Positions 16,457 through 24,423 of a stretch of 26,851 bases of DNA are shown in pieces (the first letter of the stretch is position 1; each line of letters opens with the position of its first letter). Below the pieces are notes generated by a model. That model did no database searches. It was not told where the DNA came from and was given only the letters and a program-made list of their open reading frames with translations. The stretch comes from JAJNPS01 sp031430315 (GTDB taxonomy: Bacteria; Pseudomonadota; Alphaproteobacteria; Rhodobacterales; Rhodobacteraceae), in the NCBI GenBank assembly GCA_031430315.1, contig JANPBI010000129.1:1-26851 (forward strand), in the 5' to 3' direction. Both the position numbers and the translations under genes were made by a program.

Positions 16457-16956
16457 TAGATTTCCTTTGGCCTCGAAAGAAGTTTGCATGGGTTTGATGC
16501 TGTCAAGGGCGCTGTTGCATAGACCGTCTTGTCTGAACAGGTTCCGTGCGCTGCGCCAGTGGTTCACCGCTTCGGTTGTGATTCCACCGCTCTCGGCATT
16601 GTCGGGAGAAAGTGGGCAAGATTGAGGCCCTTTCCCTTAAGTGATCAATGCGGGCAGCGGCTGTTACATAGGCAGAAGTATTCGCTGATCTGGGTGCAAG
16701 CCTCACCGGAGTCATCGAGCACGTGCCGTGCGGCAGCGGAATCCAGACGGATGCCACCGATGTCATCTCGCACCTGAAAGTCGAATTTCCCTCCGTCCAG
16801 CCAGGCGCGGCCAGCCTGGCGCTGATCGAGATGCGGCTGATCTGAGCGGGGCGATCAGAAAGCACGGATATTGCTTAGATTTACCTACGAACATCGATCC
16901 TGCAGAGCGATGATGCTGGCACCAAGATGATAAAACTCAACCCTGGAGACCCCCCC
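16457..16956. other. 500-bp junction with remnants
   Basis: No intact gene. At 16499-16514 the plus strand reads GGGCGCTGTTGCATAG, which resembles the terminal repeat of IS6-type and some IS5-type insertion sequences, but no transposase follows. At 16648-16845 a plus-strand frame with an internal amber codon looks like a broken gene (listed separately). The last 100 bp lead into three small plus-strand genes and presumably hold their promoter; no clear -35/-10 is seen. Confidence 0.4.
16648..16845 (+). pseudogene. Short gene remnant with in-frame amber codon
   Basis: From the ATG at 16648 the frame reads MRAAAVT, then TAG at 16669-16671, then continues for more than 50 protein-like codons (AEVFADLGASLTGVIEHV and on to LALIEMRLI) to a TGA. 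The part after the amber has the composition of a real protein, and no good internal start is seen. I do not recognise the family. It is either a disrupted small gene or the 3' end of a truncated one. Confidence 0.4.
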
Positions 16957-17184
16957 ATGACCACTCGCCGCGCCACCGACAATGCAGAGGCTCTCAACGC
17001 ATTCGTGACCACCAAGTTCCAGATCGACGCGATGCTGGAACGCCTGAAGGCGCTGAGCGACGAGCATTTCGAGACCCACCCCGACGAGATCAACTGGGGC
17101 CACGTCGGCACCTTGAACCACTACGCCAGCCTCCTGCGCCAGAACACTGATAGCGCATTCAAGGAGGGCAAACATGCCGCTTGA
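16957..17184 (+). CDS. Small hypothetical protein
   Basis: A 75-residue hydrophilic, mostly helical protein (MTTRRATDNAEALNAFV to the end) with no recognised domain. The ATG at 16957 has GGAG about 9 bases upstream; a frame opening at 16927 adds ten residues without a good site. The next gene starts 11 bp before its stop, so the two are translationally coupled. With the DUF3489 gene it forms a three-gene run of a type common in mobile regions of alphaproteobacteria. Confidence 0.7.
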   Translation: MTTRRATDNAEALNAFVTTKFQIDAMLERLKALSDEHFETHPDEINWGHVGTLNHYASLLRQNTDSAFKEGKHAA

Positions 17185-17398
17185 TCCCGCCCAGCGCCAT
17201 CAGATCGAACAGGACGCGATCACCGCTAAATGGGAAGCCGAACGCCTCGCAGCCTGCGACGATGCCATCACCCTGTTGCGCGAGATCGCCGATCTGGAAC
17301 GCGACTACGATGGAGACGTGATCATCGGCGCGGATGCTGACGGCCACAATAACCTGATGTCGCGCATCGCCAACTTCCTTGCTCAGCGCGATCAATAG
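17174..17398 (+). CDS. Small helical hypothetical protein
   Basis: A 74-residue acidic protein, MPLDPAQRHQIEQDAITAKW onward, predicted to be largely helical (heptad-like LLREIADLERDY) and ending in IANFLAQRDQ. AAGGAGG (17161-17167) lies inside the upstream gene 6 bases before the ATG. No known domain is recognised. It is coupled to its upstream neighbour and followed after 11 bp by the DUF3489 gene. Confidence 0.72.
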   Translation: MPLDPAQRHQIEQDAITAKWEAERLAACDDAITLLREIADLERDYDGDVIIGADADGHNNLMSRIANFLAQRDQ

Positions 17399-17409
17399 AG
17401 GAACCCACC

Positions 17410-17964
17410 ATGATCAAGTTGAGTGAAACCCAGACCATCATCCTGAGCGCTGGGGCCCAGCGCCCCGACAAAATCGCCCTGCCGCTACCCAAAGGGTTGG
17501 CCGGGGCGGCGGCGAAGATGGCAGTCACCAAGATGATCGAACGCGGCTGGTTGCAGGAGGTTGAAGCCAACCTATGGCGCAATGAGCCGCTCTGGCGTGA
17601 AACCGGCGATGGGCATGGCACCACGTTGATCGTGACCGACGCGGGGCTGCTGGCCATCGGCACTGAACCGGTGGTAGTCAAGACGGTGGTTGCCATACGC
17701 GAACATGCGAAGGCGGAACCAGTGGCGAAACGGCCGACGTTGCGCCCGGGCACCAAGCAGGCCATGCTGATTGCAATGCTGCAGCGCCCTGAAGGTGCGG
17801 CAATTTCCGAGATCGTTGCCGAGACAGGCTGGCAGGCTCACACTGTTCGCGGTGCGATCTCAGGTGCCCTGAAAAAGAAGCAGGGCCTGCTTATCAGCTC
17901 CGAAAGGGTCACTAGCAGAGGATCTGTCTACAGGCTAAAGTCTGCTAACCGGAACGCTGAGTGA
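17410..17964 (+). CDS. DUF3489 domain protein
   Basis: A 184-residue protein with a C-terminal DUF3489 region (about 108-175): RPGTKQAMLIAMLQRPEGA, then SEIVAETGWQAHTVRGAISG and ALKKKQG. This is a winged-helix-like fold, so DNA binding is likely. The N-terminal half (KLSETQTIILSAGAQRPD and on) resembles the companion region usual in this family, also probably winged helix. DUF3489 proteins are widespread next to recombinases and small unknown genes in alphaproteobacterial mobile elements; the molecular role is not established. GAGG lies just before the ATG. Its 3' end overlaps the tail of the opposite-strand peptidase gene by 30 bp. Confidence 0.85.
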   Translation: MIKLSETQTIILSAGAQRPDKIALPLPKGLAGAAAKMAVTKMIERGWLQEVEANLWRNEPLWRETGDGHGTTLIVTDAGLLAIGTEPVVVKTVVAIREHAKAEPVAKRPTLRPGTKQAMLIAMLQRPEGAAISEIVAETGWQAHTVRGAISGALKKKQGLLISSERVTSRGSVYRLKSANRNAE

Positions 17965-18528
17965 ACAAGTCGAGGTTTCAGCGTGCAAGAGGTACGTCTG
18001 AGTCGGCCAAAGTACATGATGTCGTAGGCCTTTGGCATCGGCGACTGTGCAATGTTTACGATGGATGCGTCCAATGCCATCGCTGTCGATAAGAGTAATG
18101 GTATTCTCGCTCACGGTGCCTACGCAGGTCCAGTGGTCATGCTTTCCCCCAAGTCCGAGAAGCACTGATCCCGGTCCATGTTCGTCCAAATGTTCAACGA
18201 TGGCATCCCAAAACTGTTGGAGCCCTTCCGGAGCTTTTCGGAAGGCAAGTTGACGACCGAGGCGGGTACCATGTGTGGCTTGCAGGAATGAGCTGGCGGC
18301 ATCGATAAGTCTGCCCAATGGTTGAACTGTCATACCATTGCAGAGAGCGTCCTCCAGCCGCTTTTCTTTGCCCAGCATTCCAATCAGTTGACGGAATAGC
18401 TCCTTCTCTTGCTTACCATTCAGCCTCTTGGAGCTGATGTTTCTCACTGCATTGACAACGGCATAAACGCCACAAAGGCCATCGAGATTGCCCTGAATGC
18501 GAGCGCGTGGAAGAGATTTGCGTGGCAT
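17935..18528 (-). CDS. Predicted papain-fold cysteine peptidase
   Basis: A 197-residue protein with the layout of a small papain-like (C39/C58-like) peptidase. The nucleophile is in QGNLDGLCGVYAVVNAV (C19), the His in GGKHDHWTCVGTV (H132) and the acid in TLIDSDGIG (D148 or D150). C-x-YA, HW and D-S-x-G are the usual three blocks of such folds. It has no signal peptide or membrane segment and is cytosolic. The ATG at 18528 is my choice; no clear ribosome-binding site is seen, and the frame stays open to a TTG at 18597 inside the methyltransferase remnant. It converges with the DUF3489 gene with a 30-bp tail overlap. The substrate is unknown; a protein-cleaving effector or a deubiquitinase-like enzyme is conceivable. 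Confidence 0.65.
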   Translation of the reverse strand: MPRKSLPRARIQGNLDGLCGVYAVVNAVRNISSKRLNGKQEKELFRQLIGMLGKEKRLEDALCNGMTVQPLGRLIDAASSFLQATHGTRLGRQLAFRKAPEGLQQFWDAIVEHLDEHGPGSVLLGLGGKHDHWTCVGTVSENTITLIDSDGIGRIHRKHCTVADAKGLRHHVLWPTQTYLLHAETSTCSLSVPVSRL

Positions 18529-18586
18529 GATGTATCCGCTAAATTTGGTCACACTCCTTCTAGCGGCTGCATCAGCGTTCAGGCAA

Positions 18587-18980
18587 TCATATTCCAAGGC
18601 GCTTCCAATCCAGCTCCGATATCTGCCCCGTCGCCTTCTCCCAACGCCGGACGGCCACGTCGCAGTAAACCGGGTCCAGCTCCATCGGAAAGCACCGCCG
18701 CCCAGCGCGCTCTGCGGCGACGATCTAGGTGCCGGAGCGGTAGAACGGCTCGAAGATCAGGTCGCCGGGGTCTGAAAACGCCGTCAACACTGCCTTGACC
18801 AGCGCCACCGGGAATTCGGCTGGGTGAGACCCAGCCGCACCAAGCCCGCCCTTGTGGCGCTTGATCTGGAAGACATAGTCTGTGATGCGGTGACTGTGGA
18901 TGGCGTTGCCGGTGCCGGTCTTGGAATGCACTGTGTCATCAACTCCCGCAATGAAATCTTCAGCTTTCGAATCCCGGCGA
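18587..18980 (-). pseudogene. Broken DNA methyltransferase fragment
   Basis: Reading the minus strand from about 18980 to 18587 gives the C-terminal half of an amino-methyltransferase. The SAM-binding motif I region reads FSDPGDLIFEPFYRSGT (family consensus DPFxGSGT), preceded by SHPAEFPVALV. Directly after SGT there is an in-frame TAG (complement at 18728-18730), and the frame then continues IVAAERAGRRCFPMELDPVY and CDVAVRRWE, the normal family sequence. The catalytic DPPY part and the N-terminus are absent. So this is a truncated methyltransferase with an amber codon and probably altered key residues (FEPFYRSG). It may be left over from an earlier mobile element or restriction-modification unit. 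Confidence 0.8.
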
Positions 18981-18996
18981 TAGGGTTACCAATGGC

Positions 18997-21900
18997 TTGG
19001 AAGCCCCTCTTGACCTTTGGAATTCGGATGCTCGACGTTTGACCATTGATCCCGCCCTTTTCCCGTCCAGATGCGTTTCCATCGATCTGGAGGTTGATCC
19101 GAAGTTTGCGCGGTTGTTTGCTTTTGCGGCGGTGCGGGGTGAGGCGGCGCTGGTTCACAAAGGGGGCGCTCTGGAGCCAGCGCTAGACCGGCTGGAGGTG
19201 TTCTGCGACGGGGCGGCGCATCTGGTGGGCCACAATATCCTGCGCCATGACCTTCCGCATCTGGTGGCCAACCGGGCGCAGTTGGCGGGGTTGGGGGCTG
19301 CACCGATTGATACGCTGTGGCTGAACCCATTGGCCTTTCCGAGAAATCCGTATCACCACTTGGTCAAGCATTATCAGGATGGGCGGTTGCAGGTTGGGCA
19401 TGTGAACGACCCCGAACAGGATGCGCGGCTGGCGCTGCAGGTGCTGGCGGATCAGATCGCGGCCTTTACACGGCTGGGTCAGGAGGCACCGGACGCCCTG
19501 CTGGCCTATCACCATCTGACGACGCGGGGTGAAGCCGCGGCCGGGTCCGACGCGCTGTTCCAATCCTTGCGCGGTCCCGCGCCCGTTGAGGCCGCTGCCC
19601 ATGCCGCCATCCGCCGCCAACTTGACGGGCGCGCCTGTGATCATCGGCTAGACCAGACAATCGGCCGCCTGTCCGACCCGCGCAACGGCTGGCCGATGGC
19701 CTATGCGCTGTCGTGGATTTCGGTGGCGGGCGGGGACTCGGTCATGCCGCCCTGGGTGCGGCTGCAGTTTCCGCAGGCCGGGCGGATCGTGCGGCATCTG
19801 CGCGACACCAACTGCGGCGATCCTGCCTGTGGCTGGTGCGCCGACAAGAACAACCCCAATGCCGCGCTGGAACGTTGGTTCGGCTTTCCATCCTTTCGCC
19901 CGCAGCCCGTCGATGACATGGGCCGCCCGTTGCAGGAACGCATAGTGGCCGAGGCGATGGCGGGCAAATCGGTGCTGGGCATCTTGCCCACCGGCACGGG
20001 GAAATCGGTCTGCTACCAGATCCCGGCACTGTCGCGGTTCGACAAGACCGGGGCGCTGACGGTGGTGATCTCGCCACTGGTCGCGCTGATGGCCGATCAG
20101 GTGCAGGGGCTGGCGCGGGCGGGGATTTCCAGTGCGGTCACGGTGAACGGCATGCTGTCGCTGCCCGAACGGCATGACGCGCTTGAAAAGGTGCGAATGG
20201 GCGATGCGGCGATGCTGTTGATCTCGCCCGAACAGTTGCGGTCACCATCGATCCGCACGGTCCTGCAACAGCGCGAGGTCGGGCTCTGGGTGCTGGACGA
20301 GGCGCATTGCGTCAGCAAATGGGGCCACGATTTCCGGCCCGATTACCGTTATGTCAGCCGCTTCATCAAGGAGTTCTCGGGCGATCATGTGCCCCCGGTC
20401 CTGTGCCTGACCGCCACGGCCAAGCCCGAGGTGGTGCGCGACATCCGCGACCATTTCCAGACTCGCCTGGGGTTGGACCTGATGCTGCTGGATGGCGGGG
20501 CAGTGCGCACCAACCTGTCCTTCGCGGTGCTGCCCACTCAGAAGGAGACCAAGCTGACCGATATCCTTTCCGCGATCGAGGCGAACCTGCCGCCTGAAGG
20601 CGCATCCGGCGCGGTGGTCTACTGCGCCACGCGCGGGGCGACGGAAACGGTGGCCGAGTTCCTGAAAGGGCAGGGGCTGGCGGCGGACTACTTTCACGCC
20701 AAACGCAGCCCCGAAGAAAAGCGTGAGGTGCAAGAGGCATTCCGCACCGGCCAGTTGCGGGTCATCGCCGCGACCAATGCCTTTGGCATGGGAATCGACA
20801 AGCCCGATATCCGGCTGGTCGTGCATGGCGACATTCCGGGGTCGCTGGAGAATTACCTGCAAGAGGCAGGCCGAGCGGGACGGGACCGCGCCCCCGCCAA
20901 CTGCGTGCTGCTGTTCAGCCCCGAGGACGTGGAACGGCAATTCTCGCTTTCGGCCCGCTCGCGTCTGGCAAGGCATGAGATTGGCGCGATCCTCAAGGCG
21001 CTGCGGCGGATGGAAAAGCACAAATCCGGCGAGGTGGTGGCCACCCCCGGCGAGATCGTGCGCGAGGAGAAGGATCAGGAGTTCGAGCGCGACAAGACCA
21101 CCGACGACACCCGCGTGAAAACCGCCGTGGCCTGGCTGGAGGAGGCGACGCTTCTCAGCCGCGAGGAAAACCGGGCGCAGGTGTTCCCGTCGTCGCTCCG
21201 CATCCGGTCGGTCGATGAGGCGGCGGCGATCCTGATTGGCGCGCAGATTTCGGGCAAGCGCCGCACCCAGCTGATGGACCTTGTGCGCGAGGTGATGAAT
21301 GCGCCCGCCGATGCAGGGGTTTCGACCGACGATCTGACGGGGGCCTGCGGGCTGTCAGGCAGGGAATTGCAACGCGCCTTTGCCGACCTTGAGGCGCTGG
21401 GGATTGCCAGCAATGATACGGCTATCACGGTCTATGTGCATCTGGGGGTCGAGGATGCCTCGGCCCGCCGACTGGATCATGCGGTACGCAGGGAGGCCGA
21501 CCTCATCGCCCTGCTGCAAGAGACGGTGCCGGATGCCGAAGGGGCCGATGCGCAACCCCTGAACCTGTCTGAGACCTGTCAGGCTTTGCGCGACAAGGGC
21601 CACGCGCAGGTGCGTCCCGATCTGGTGGAAACGATTCTGCGCGGTATGGCGCAGGATGGGCGCGATCAGGATGGCGGGAGGGGCAACCTGACCCTGCGCA
21701 AGGTCAGCCGCAACACGATCTTTGTCCGGCTGGAGCGGTCCTGGCCCGTGATCGCCCGCACCGCCGATCTGCGGCGACAGGGGGCGGGGGCGCTCTTGAC
21801 CCATCTGACGGGCAAGGCCACCAAAGGCACACGCGGCAAGGACATTCAGGTCGAAACCACCCTCGGCGCGATGCTGGATGCGCTGAACGGTGATGCCCTT

Positions 21901-24135
21901 CTGCGGGACGAGGTCAAGGACATGACCCGCCTGATGGACCGCGCGCTTTTGTGGCTGCACGAACAGCAGGTTGCCACTTTGGGCCGGGGCCTGACCGTCT
22001 TCCGCCCGGCGATCACCGTTCACCTGAACCCCAAGGGTGGCCCCTTCACCGTCCAGCACTTCGCGCCCTTGGAAGAGCATTATGGCGAGACGACGATCCA
22101 GACCCATGTAATGGCCGCCTATGCCGAAATAGGGCTGGAGGCGATGGAGCAGGCCCAGCGTCTGGCCGAGGATTACTTCGTGCTCGACCGCGACGCCTTC
22201 CTGCGCCGTTGGCTGCCGGGACGCGGCACGGAAATCCGGCGGCAGACCACCGGCACCTCCTGGCGGACAATCGTCGACGCGCTGGATAATCCCGTGCAGG
22301 CCGAGATCGTGCGTGATGACCGCGAACAGACGAACGTGCTGGTCTTGGCGGGGCCGGGGTCTGGCAAGACGCGGGTGCTAGTGCACCGGATTGCCTACCT
22401 CATCCGCGTGAAACGCGAGGACCCGCGCGGCATTCTGGTGCTGACCTACAACCGCCACGCCGCCGCCGAGATCCGCGAACGCCTGCGCCGCCTGATCGGG
22501 GATGACGCGGCGGGGGTGACGGTGTCGACCTGCCACGCGCTGGCGATGCGGCTGATGGGGGCGAGCTTTGCAGGTGATGTCGAAGGCCCGCGCGACTTTG
22601 ACGGCATCGTCATGCAGGCCGTGGCGCTTTTGCGGGGTGACGGTCTGACCAAGCCCGAGGCTGAAGCGCTGCGCGAGACGCTGATCCAGGGCTATCGCTG
22701 GCTCTTGGTCGACGAATATCAGGACATTGGCCCCGAGGAATACGCCCTGATTGGCGCGGTGGCGGGTCGATCGCTGGAGGATGACCTGCGCATTAGCCTC
22801 TTTGCCGTGGGTGACGACGATCAGAACATCTACGCCTTTGCCGGGGCCAGCATCGACTTCATCCGAAGCTTCGAGGCCGACTATGCCGCGAAACCTGTCT
22901 GGCTGACGGAAAACTACCGCTCCACAGCCCTTATCATCGCGGCGGCAAACGCCGTAATTGCCCCAGCGGCCCAGCGCATGAAGGCGGGCCACGACATCAC
23001 GGTGAACCGCGCCCGCGCAAAGGTGTTGCCTGGGGGCGATTGGGCGGCGCTGGACCCGGTGGCGCAAGGGCGGGTCACCCTGCTGGATGCGGGAGGCGAT
23101 GCCGCGCAGGCCGTCGCGGCGCTGGACGAGTTGGTGCGCCTGTCGCGACTTGACCCGGAATGGTCCTGGCGCCGCTGCGCCGTCATCGCACGGGAGTGGC
23201 GGCGGCTGGAACCTTTCCGCGCCTATGCCGAAGGCTTGGGCATCCCCATCGATATGGCCAACGAAAAGCCGCTCAGTCTTTGGCGGATGCGCGAGATGCA
23301 GGGCTTCGTCCGTACCCTGTTGGCAGATCGAACCCGGCTGCTGACCATCTCCGATCTGGTCGCGATCCTGAACGCACAGCCTCAGTCCCGCTGGACCGAC
23401 CTAATCGGCGAAGGGATTGGCTTGCTGGCGCGCGAGCTGGTCGAAAAGGCCGCCCCGGTGCCAGACCTTGTGCAATGGTTCGGCGAATGGGCGCGGGATG
23501 TGCGCGGCGAACAGCGGGGGCTTCTTCTCATGACGGCCCACCGCGCCAAGGGGCTGGAGTTCGACCATGTTGCCATCCTGAACGGCGGTTGGGATCGCCC
23601 CTCGCGTGGCGAGGATACCGACGCCCCGCGCCGCCTGTTCTATGTCGGCATGACGCGAGCGCGGTCGACCCTGACCGTCCTGACCGACGGCCCCCATGCC
23701 TTTGTCCGCCCGGGCGATGCTGTCCTGACCCGCCGTGTCACCCCCGACACCGCCGCCCTTCCGCGTACCCGCCTGCGCTATATGCCGCCCGATCCGAAGC
23801 TGGTGGATCTGTCCTTCGCCGGGCGGATGCGACCGGGTGATCCATCACTGGCCGCCATCGCCGCCGCCCGCCCGGGCGATGCCGTTCACCTGATCCGCGA
23901 CGGCGACCGCTGGCGGATCGACAACGCCCGGGGCCAGACCCTTGCCCGCCTGTCCCGCGCCTTCGCCCCGCCCGAGGGCACCACCTTCCTGCGTGGCGAG
24001 GTCGCGGCCATCCTCAACTGGCGGCGTGAGGATGGCGACGAGAGCTATCACCATTTTCTCCGACGCGATGAGTGGGAAGTGGTATTGCCTGAACTGGTGT
24101 TCGAAGCAGGGGCCGAAACCGTCAGGGAGGGTTAG
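18997..24135 (+). CDS. DEDD exonuclease-RecQ-UvrD triple fusion helicase
   Basis: A giant of about 1,712 residues with three catalytic parts. (a) Residues 25-160: RNase H-fold DEDD exonuclease-like, with SIDLEVD (D30, E32), VGHNILRHD (H79, D85) and NDPEQDARLAL (D142); an Asn sits where DEDDh enzymes have His. (b) A Cys cluster CGDPACGWC (C273, C278, C281), then a RecQ helicase with Walker A LPTGTGKSVCYQ (K336), DEAH (434-437) and QEAGRAGRD (about 622-630), followed by winged-helix-like segments. (c) From about 1,090 a UvrD/Rep SF1 helicase with GPGSGKT (1119-1125), VDEYQD (D1239, E1240), TAHRAKGLEF (about 1513) and YVGMTRARS (1549). RecQ translocates 3'-5' on one strand and UvrD also 3'-5', so together they could unwind from two sites. 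The start is uncertain: TTG at 18997, or TTG at 19039; no ATG or good ribosome-binding site is in frame. Confidence 0.9.
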   Translation: MEAPLDLWNSDARRLTIDPALFPSRCVSIDLEVDPKFARLFAFAAVRGEAALVHKGGALEPALDRLEVFCDGAAHLVGHNILRHDLPHLVANRAQLAGLGAAPIDTLWLNPLAFPRNPYHHLVKHYQDGRLQVGHVNDPEQDARLALQVLADQIAAFTRLGQEAPDALLAYHHLTTRGEAAAGSDALFQSLRGPAPVEAAAHAAIRRQLDGRACDHRLDQTIGRLSDPRNGWPMAYALSWISVAGGDSVMPPWVRLQFPQAGRIVRHLRDTNCGDPACGWCADKNNPNAALERWFGFPSFRPQPVDDMGRPLQERIVAEAMAGKSVLGILPTGTGKSVCYQIPALSRFDKTGALTVVISPLVALMADQVQGLARAGISSAVTVNGMLSLPERHDALEKVRMGDAAMLLISPEQLRSPSIRTVLQQREVGLWVLDEAHCVSKWGHDFRPDYRYVSRFIKEFSGDHVPPVLCLTATAKPEVVRDIRDHFQTRLGLDLMLLDGGAVRTNLSFAVLPTQKETKLTDILSAIEANLPPEGASGAVVYCATRGATETVAEFLKGQGLAADYFHAKRSPEEKREVQEAFRTGQLRVIAATNAFGMGIDKPDIRLVVHGDIPGSLENYLQEAGRAGRDRAPANCVLLFSPEDVERQFSLSARSRLARHEIGAILKALRRMEKHKSGEVVATPGEIVREEKDQEFERDKTTDDTRVKTAVAWLEEATLLSREENRAQVFPSSLRIRSVDEAAAILIGAQISGKRRTQLMDLVREVMNAPADAGVSTDDLTGACGLSGRELQRAFADLEALGIASNDTAITVYVHLGVEDASARRLDHAVRREADLIALLQETVPDAEGADAQPLNLSETCQALRDKGHAQVRPDLVETILRGMAQDGRDQDGGRGNLTLRKVSRNTIFVRLERSWPVIARTADLRRQGAGALLTHLTGKATKGTRGKDIQVETTLGAMLDALNGDALLRDEVKDMTRLMDRALLWLHEQQVATLGRGLTVFRPAITVHLNPKGGPFTVQHFAPLEEHYGETTIQTHVMAAYAEIGLEAMEQAQRLAEDYFVLDRDAFLRRWLPGRGTEIRRQTTGTSWRTIVDALDNPVQAEIVRDDREQTNVLVLAGPGSGKTRVLVHRIAYLIRVKREDPRGILVLTYNRHAAAEIRERLRRLIGDDAAGVTVSTCHALAMRLMGASFAGDVEGPRDFDGIVMQAVALLRGDGLTKPEAEALRETLIQGYRWLLVDEYQDIGPEEYALIGAVAGRSLEDDLRISLFAVGDDDQNIYAFAGASIDFIRSFEADYAAKPVWLTENYRSTALIIAAANAVIAPAAQRMKAGHDITVNRARAKVLPGGDWAALDPVAQGRVTLLDAGGDAAQAVAALDELVRLSRLDPEWSWRRCAVIAREWRRLEPFRAYAEGLGIPIDMANEKPLSLWRMREMQGFVRTLLADRTRLLTISDLVAILNAQPQSRWTDLIGEGIGLLARELVEKAAPVPDLVQWFGEWARDVRGEQRGLLLMTAHRAKGLEFDHVAILNGGWDRPSRGEDTDAPRRLFYVGMTRARSTLTVLTDGPHAFVRPGDAVLTRRVTPDTAALPRTRLRYMPPDPKLVDLSFAGRMRPGDPSLAAIAAARPGDAVHLIRDGDRWRIDNARGQTLARLSRAFAPPEGTTFLRGEVAAILNWRREDGDESYHHFLRRDEWEVVLPELVFEAGAETVREG

Positions 24136-24155
24136 CAGGACCGCTGGCTTTCGCA

Positions 24156-24200
24156 CTCAAACGGGGCTCTGGCCAGCTTCCCACGGCACGAACATGGTGG
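24156..24200. repeat. 45-bp direct repeat, left copy
   Basis: This copy lies just after the giant helicase gene. It shares 38 of 45 positions with 26480-26524, including the exact 18-mer CTCAAACGGGGCTCTGGC. The two copies flank the MerR/VWA gene pair in the same orientation. Confidence 0.85.
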
Positions 24201-24374
24201 TTTGGGTTACTTACACACAACGGACAAGAATCACGGCATCTTCGAAAGGCCAGCGTGCCGGTGGGATGCTAAAGGTGCCGCAAGCTACGGTCCTATCGCG
24301 GGTGATCGCTGACTTCGGCCTTCCTCTCGACGAAAGCTCAAGAACCCTCGGTGGGGCACGCAAGGAACATGACA

Positions 24375-24406
24375 ATAAATGCGACATCTTGACATGTCGT
24401 ATTTAT
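24375..24406. promoter_or_regulatory. Dyad operator upstream of the MerR gene
   Basis: An inverted repeat with arms ATAAATGCGACAT (24375-24387) and ATGTCGTATTTAT (24394-24406), 12 of 13 positions complementary, with a 6-bp spacer. It overlaps the -35 box of the predicted promoter and lies 18 bp before the MerR start. It is a likely autoregulatory binding site for the MerR-type protein; MerR proteins bind such dyads. Confidence 0.7.
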
Positions 24407-24417
24407 GAACCTACATC
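24389..24417 (+). promoter_or_regulatory. Sigma-70-like promoter for the MerR/VWA pair
   Basis: A perfect -35, TTGACA (24389-24394), a 17-bp spacer and a -10-like TACATC (24412-24417). The expected transcription start is about 24424, the A of the ATG itself, so the mRNA would be leaderless; consistent with this, no ribosome-binding site precedes the ATG. Confidence 0.55.
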
Positions 24418-24423
24418 CGCGTC

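Noticed and set aside
16499..16514. IS6/IS5-like terminal sequence GGGCGCTGTTGCATAG
   Set aside because: Single copy, imperfect match, no partner repeat and no transposase frame beside it, so not called as an insertion sequence.
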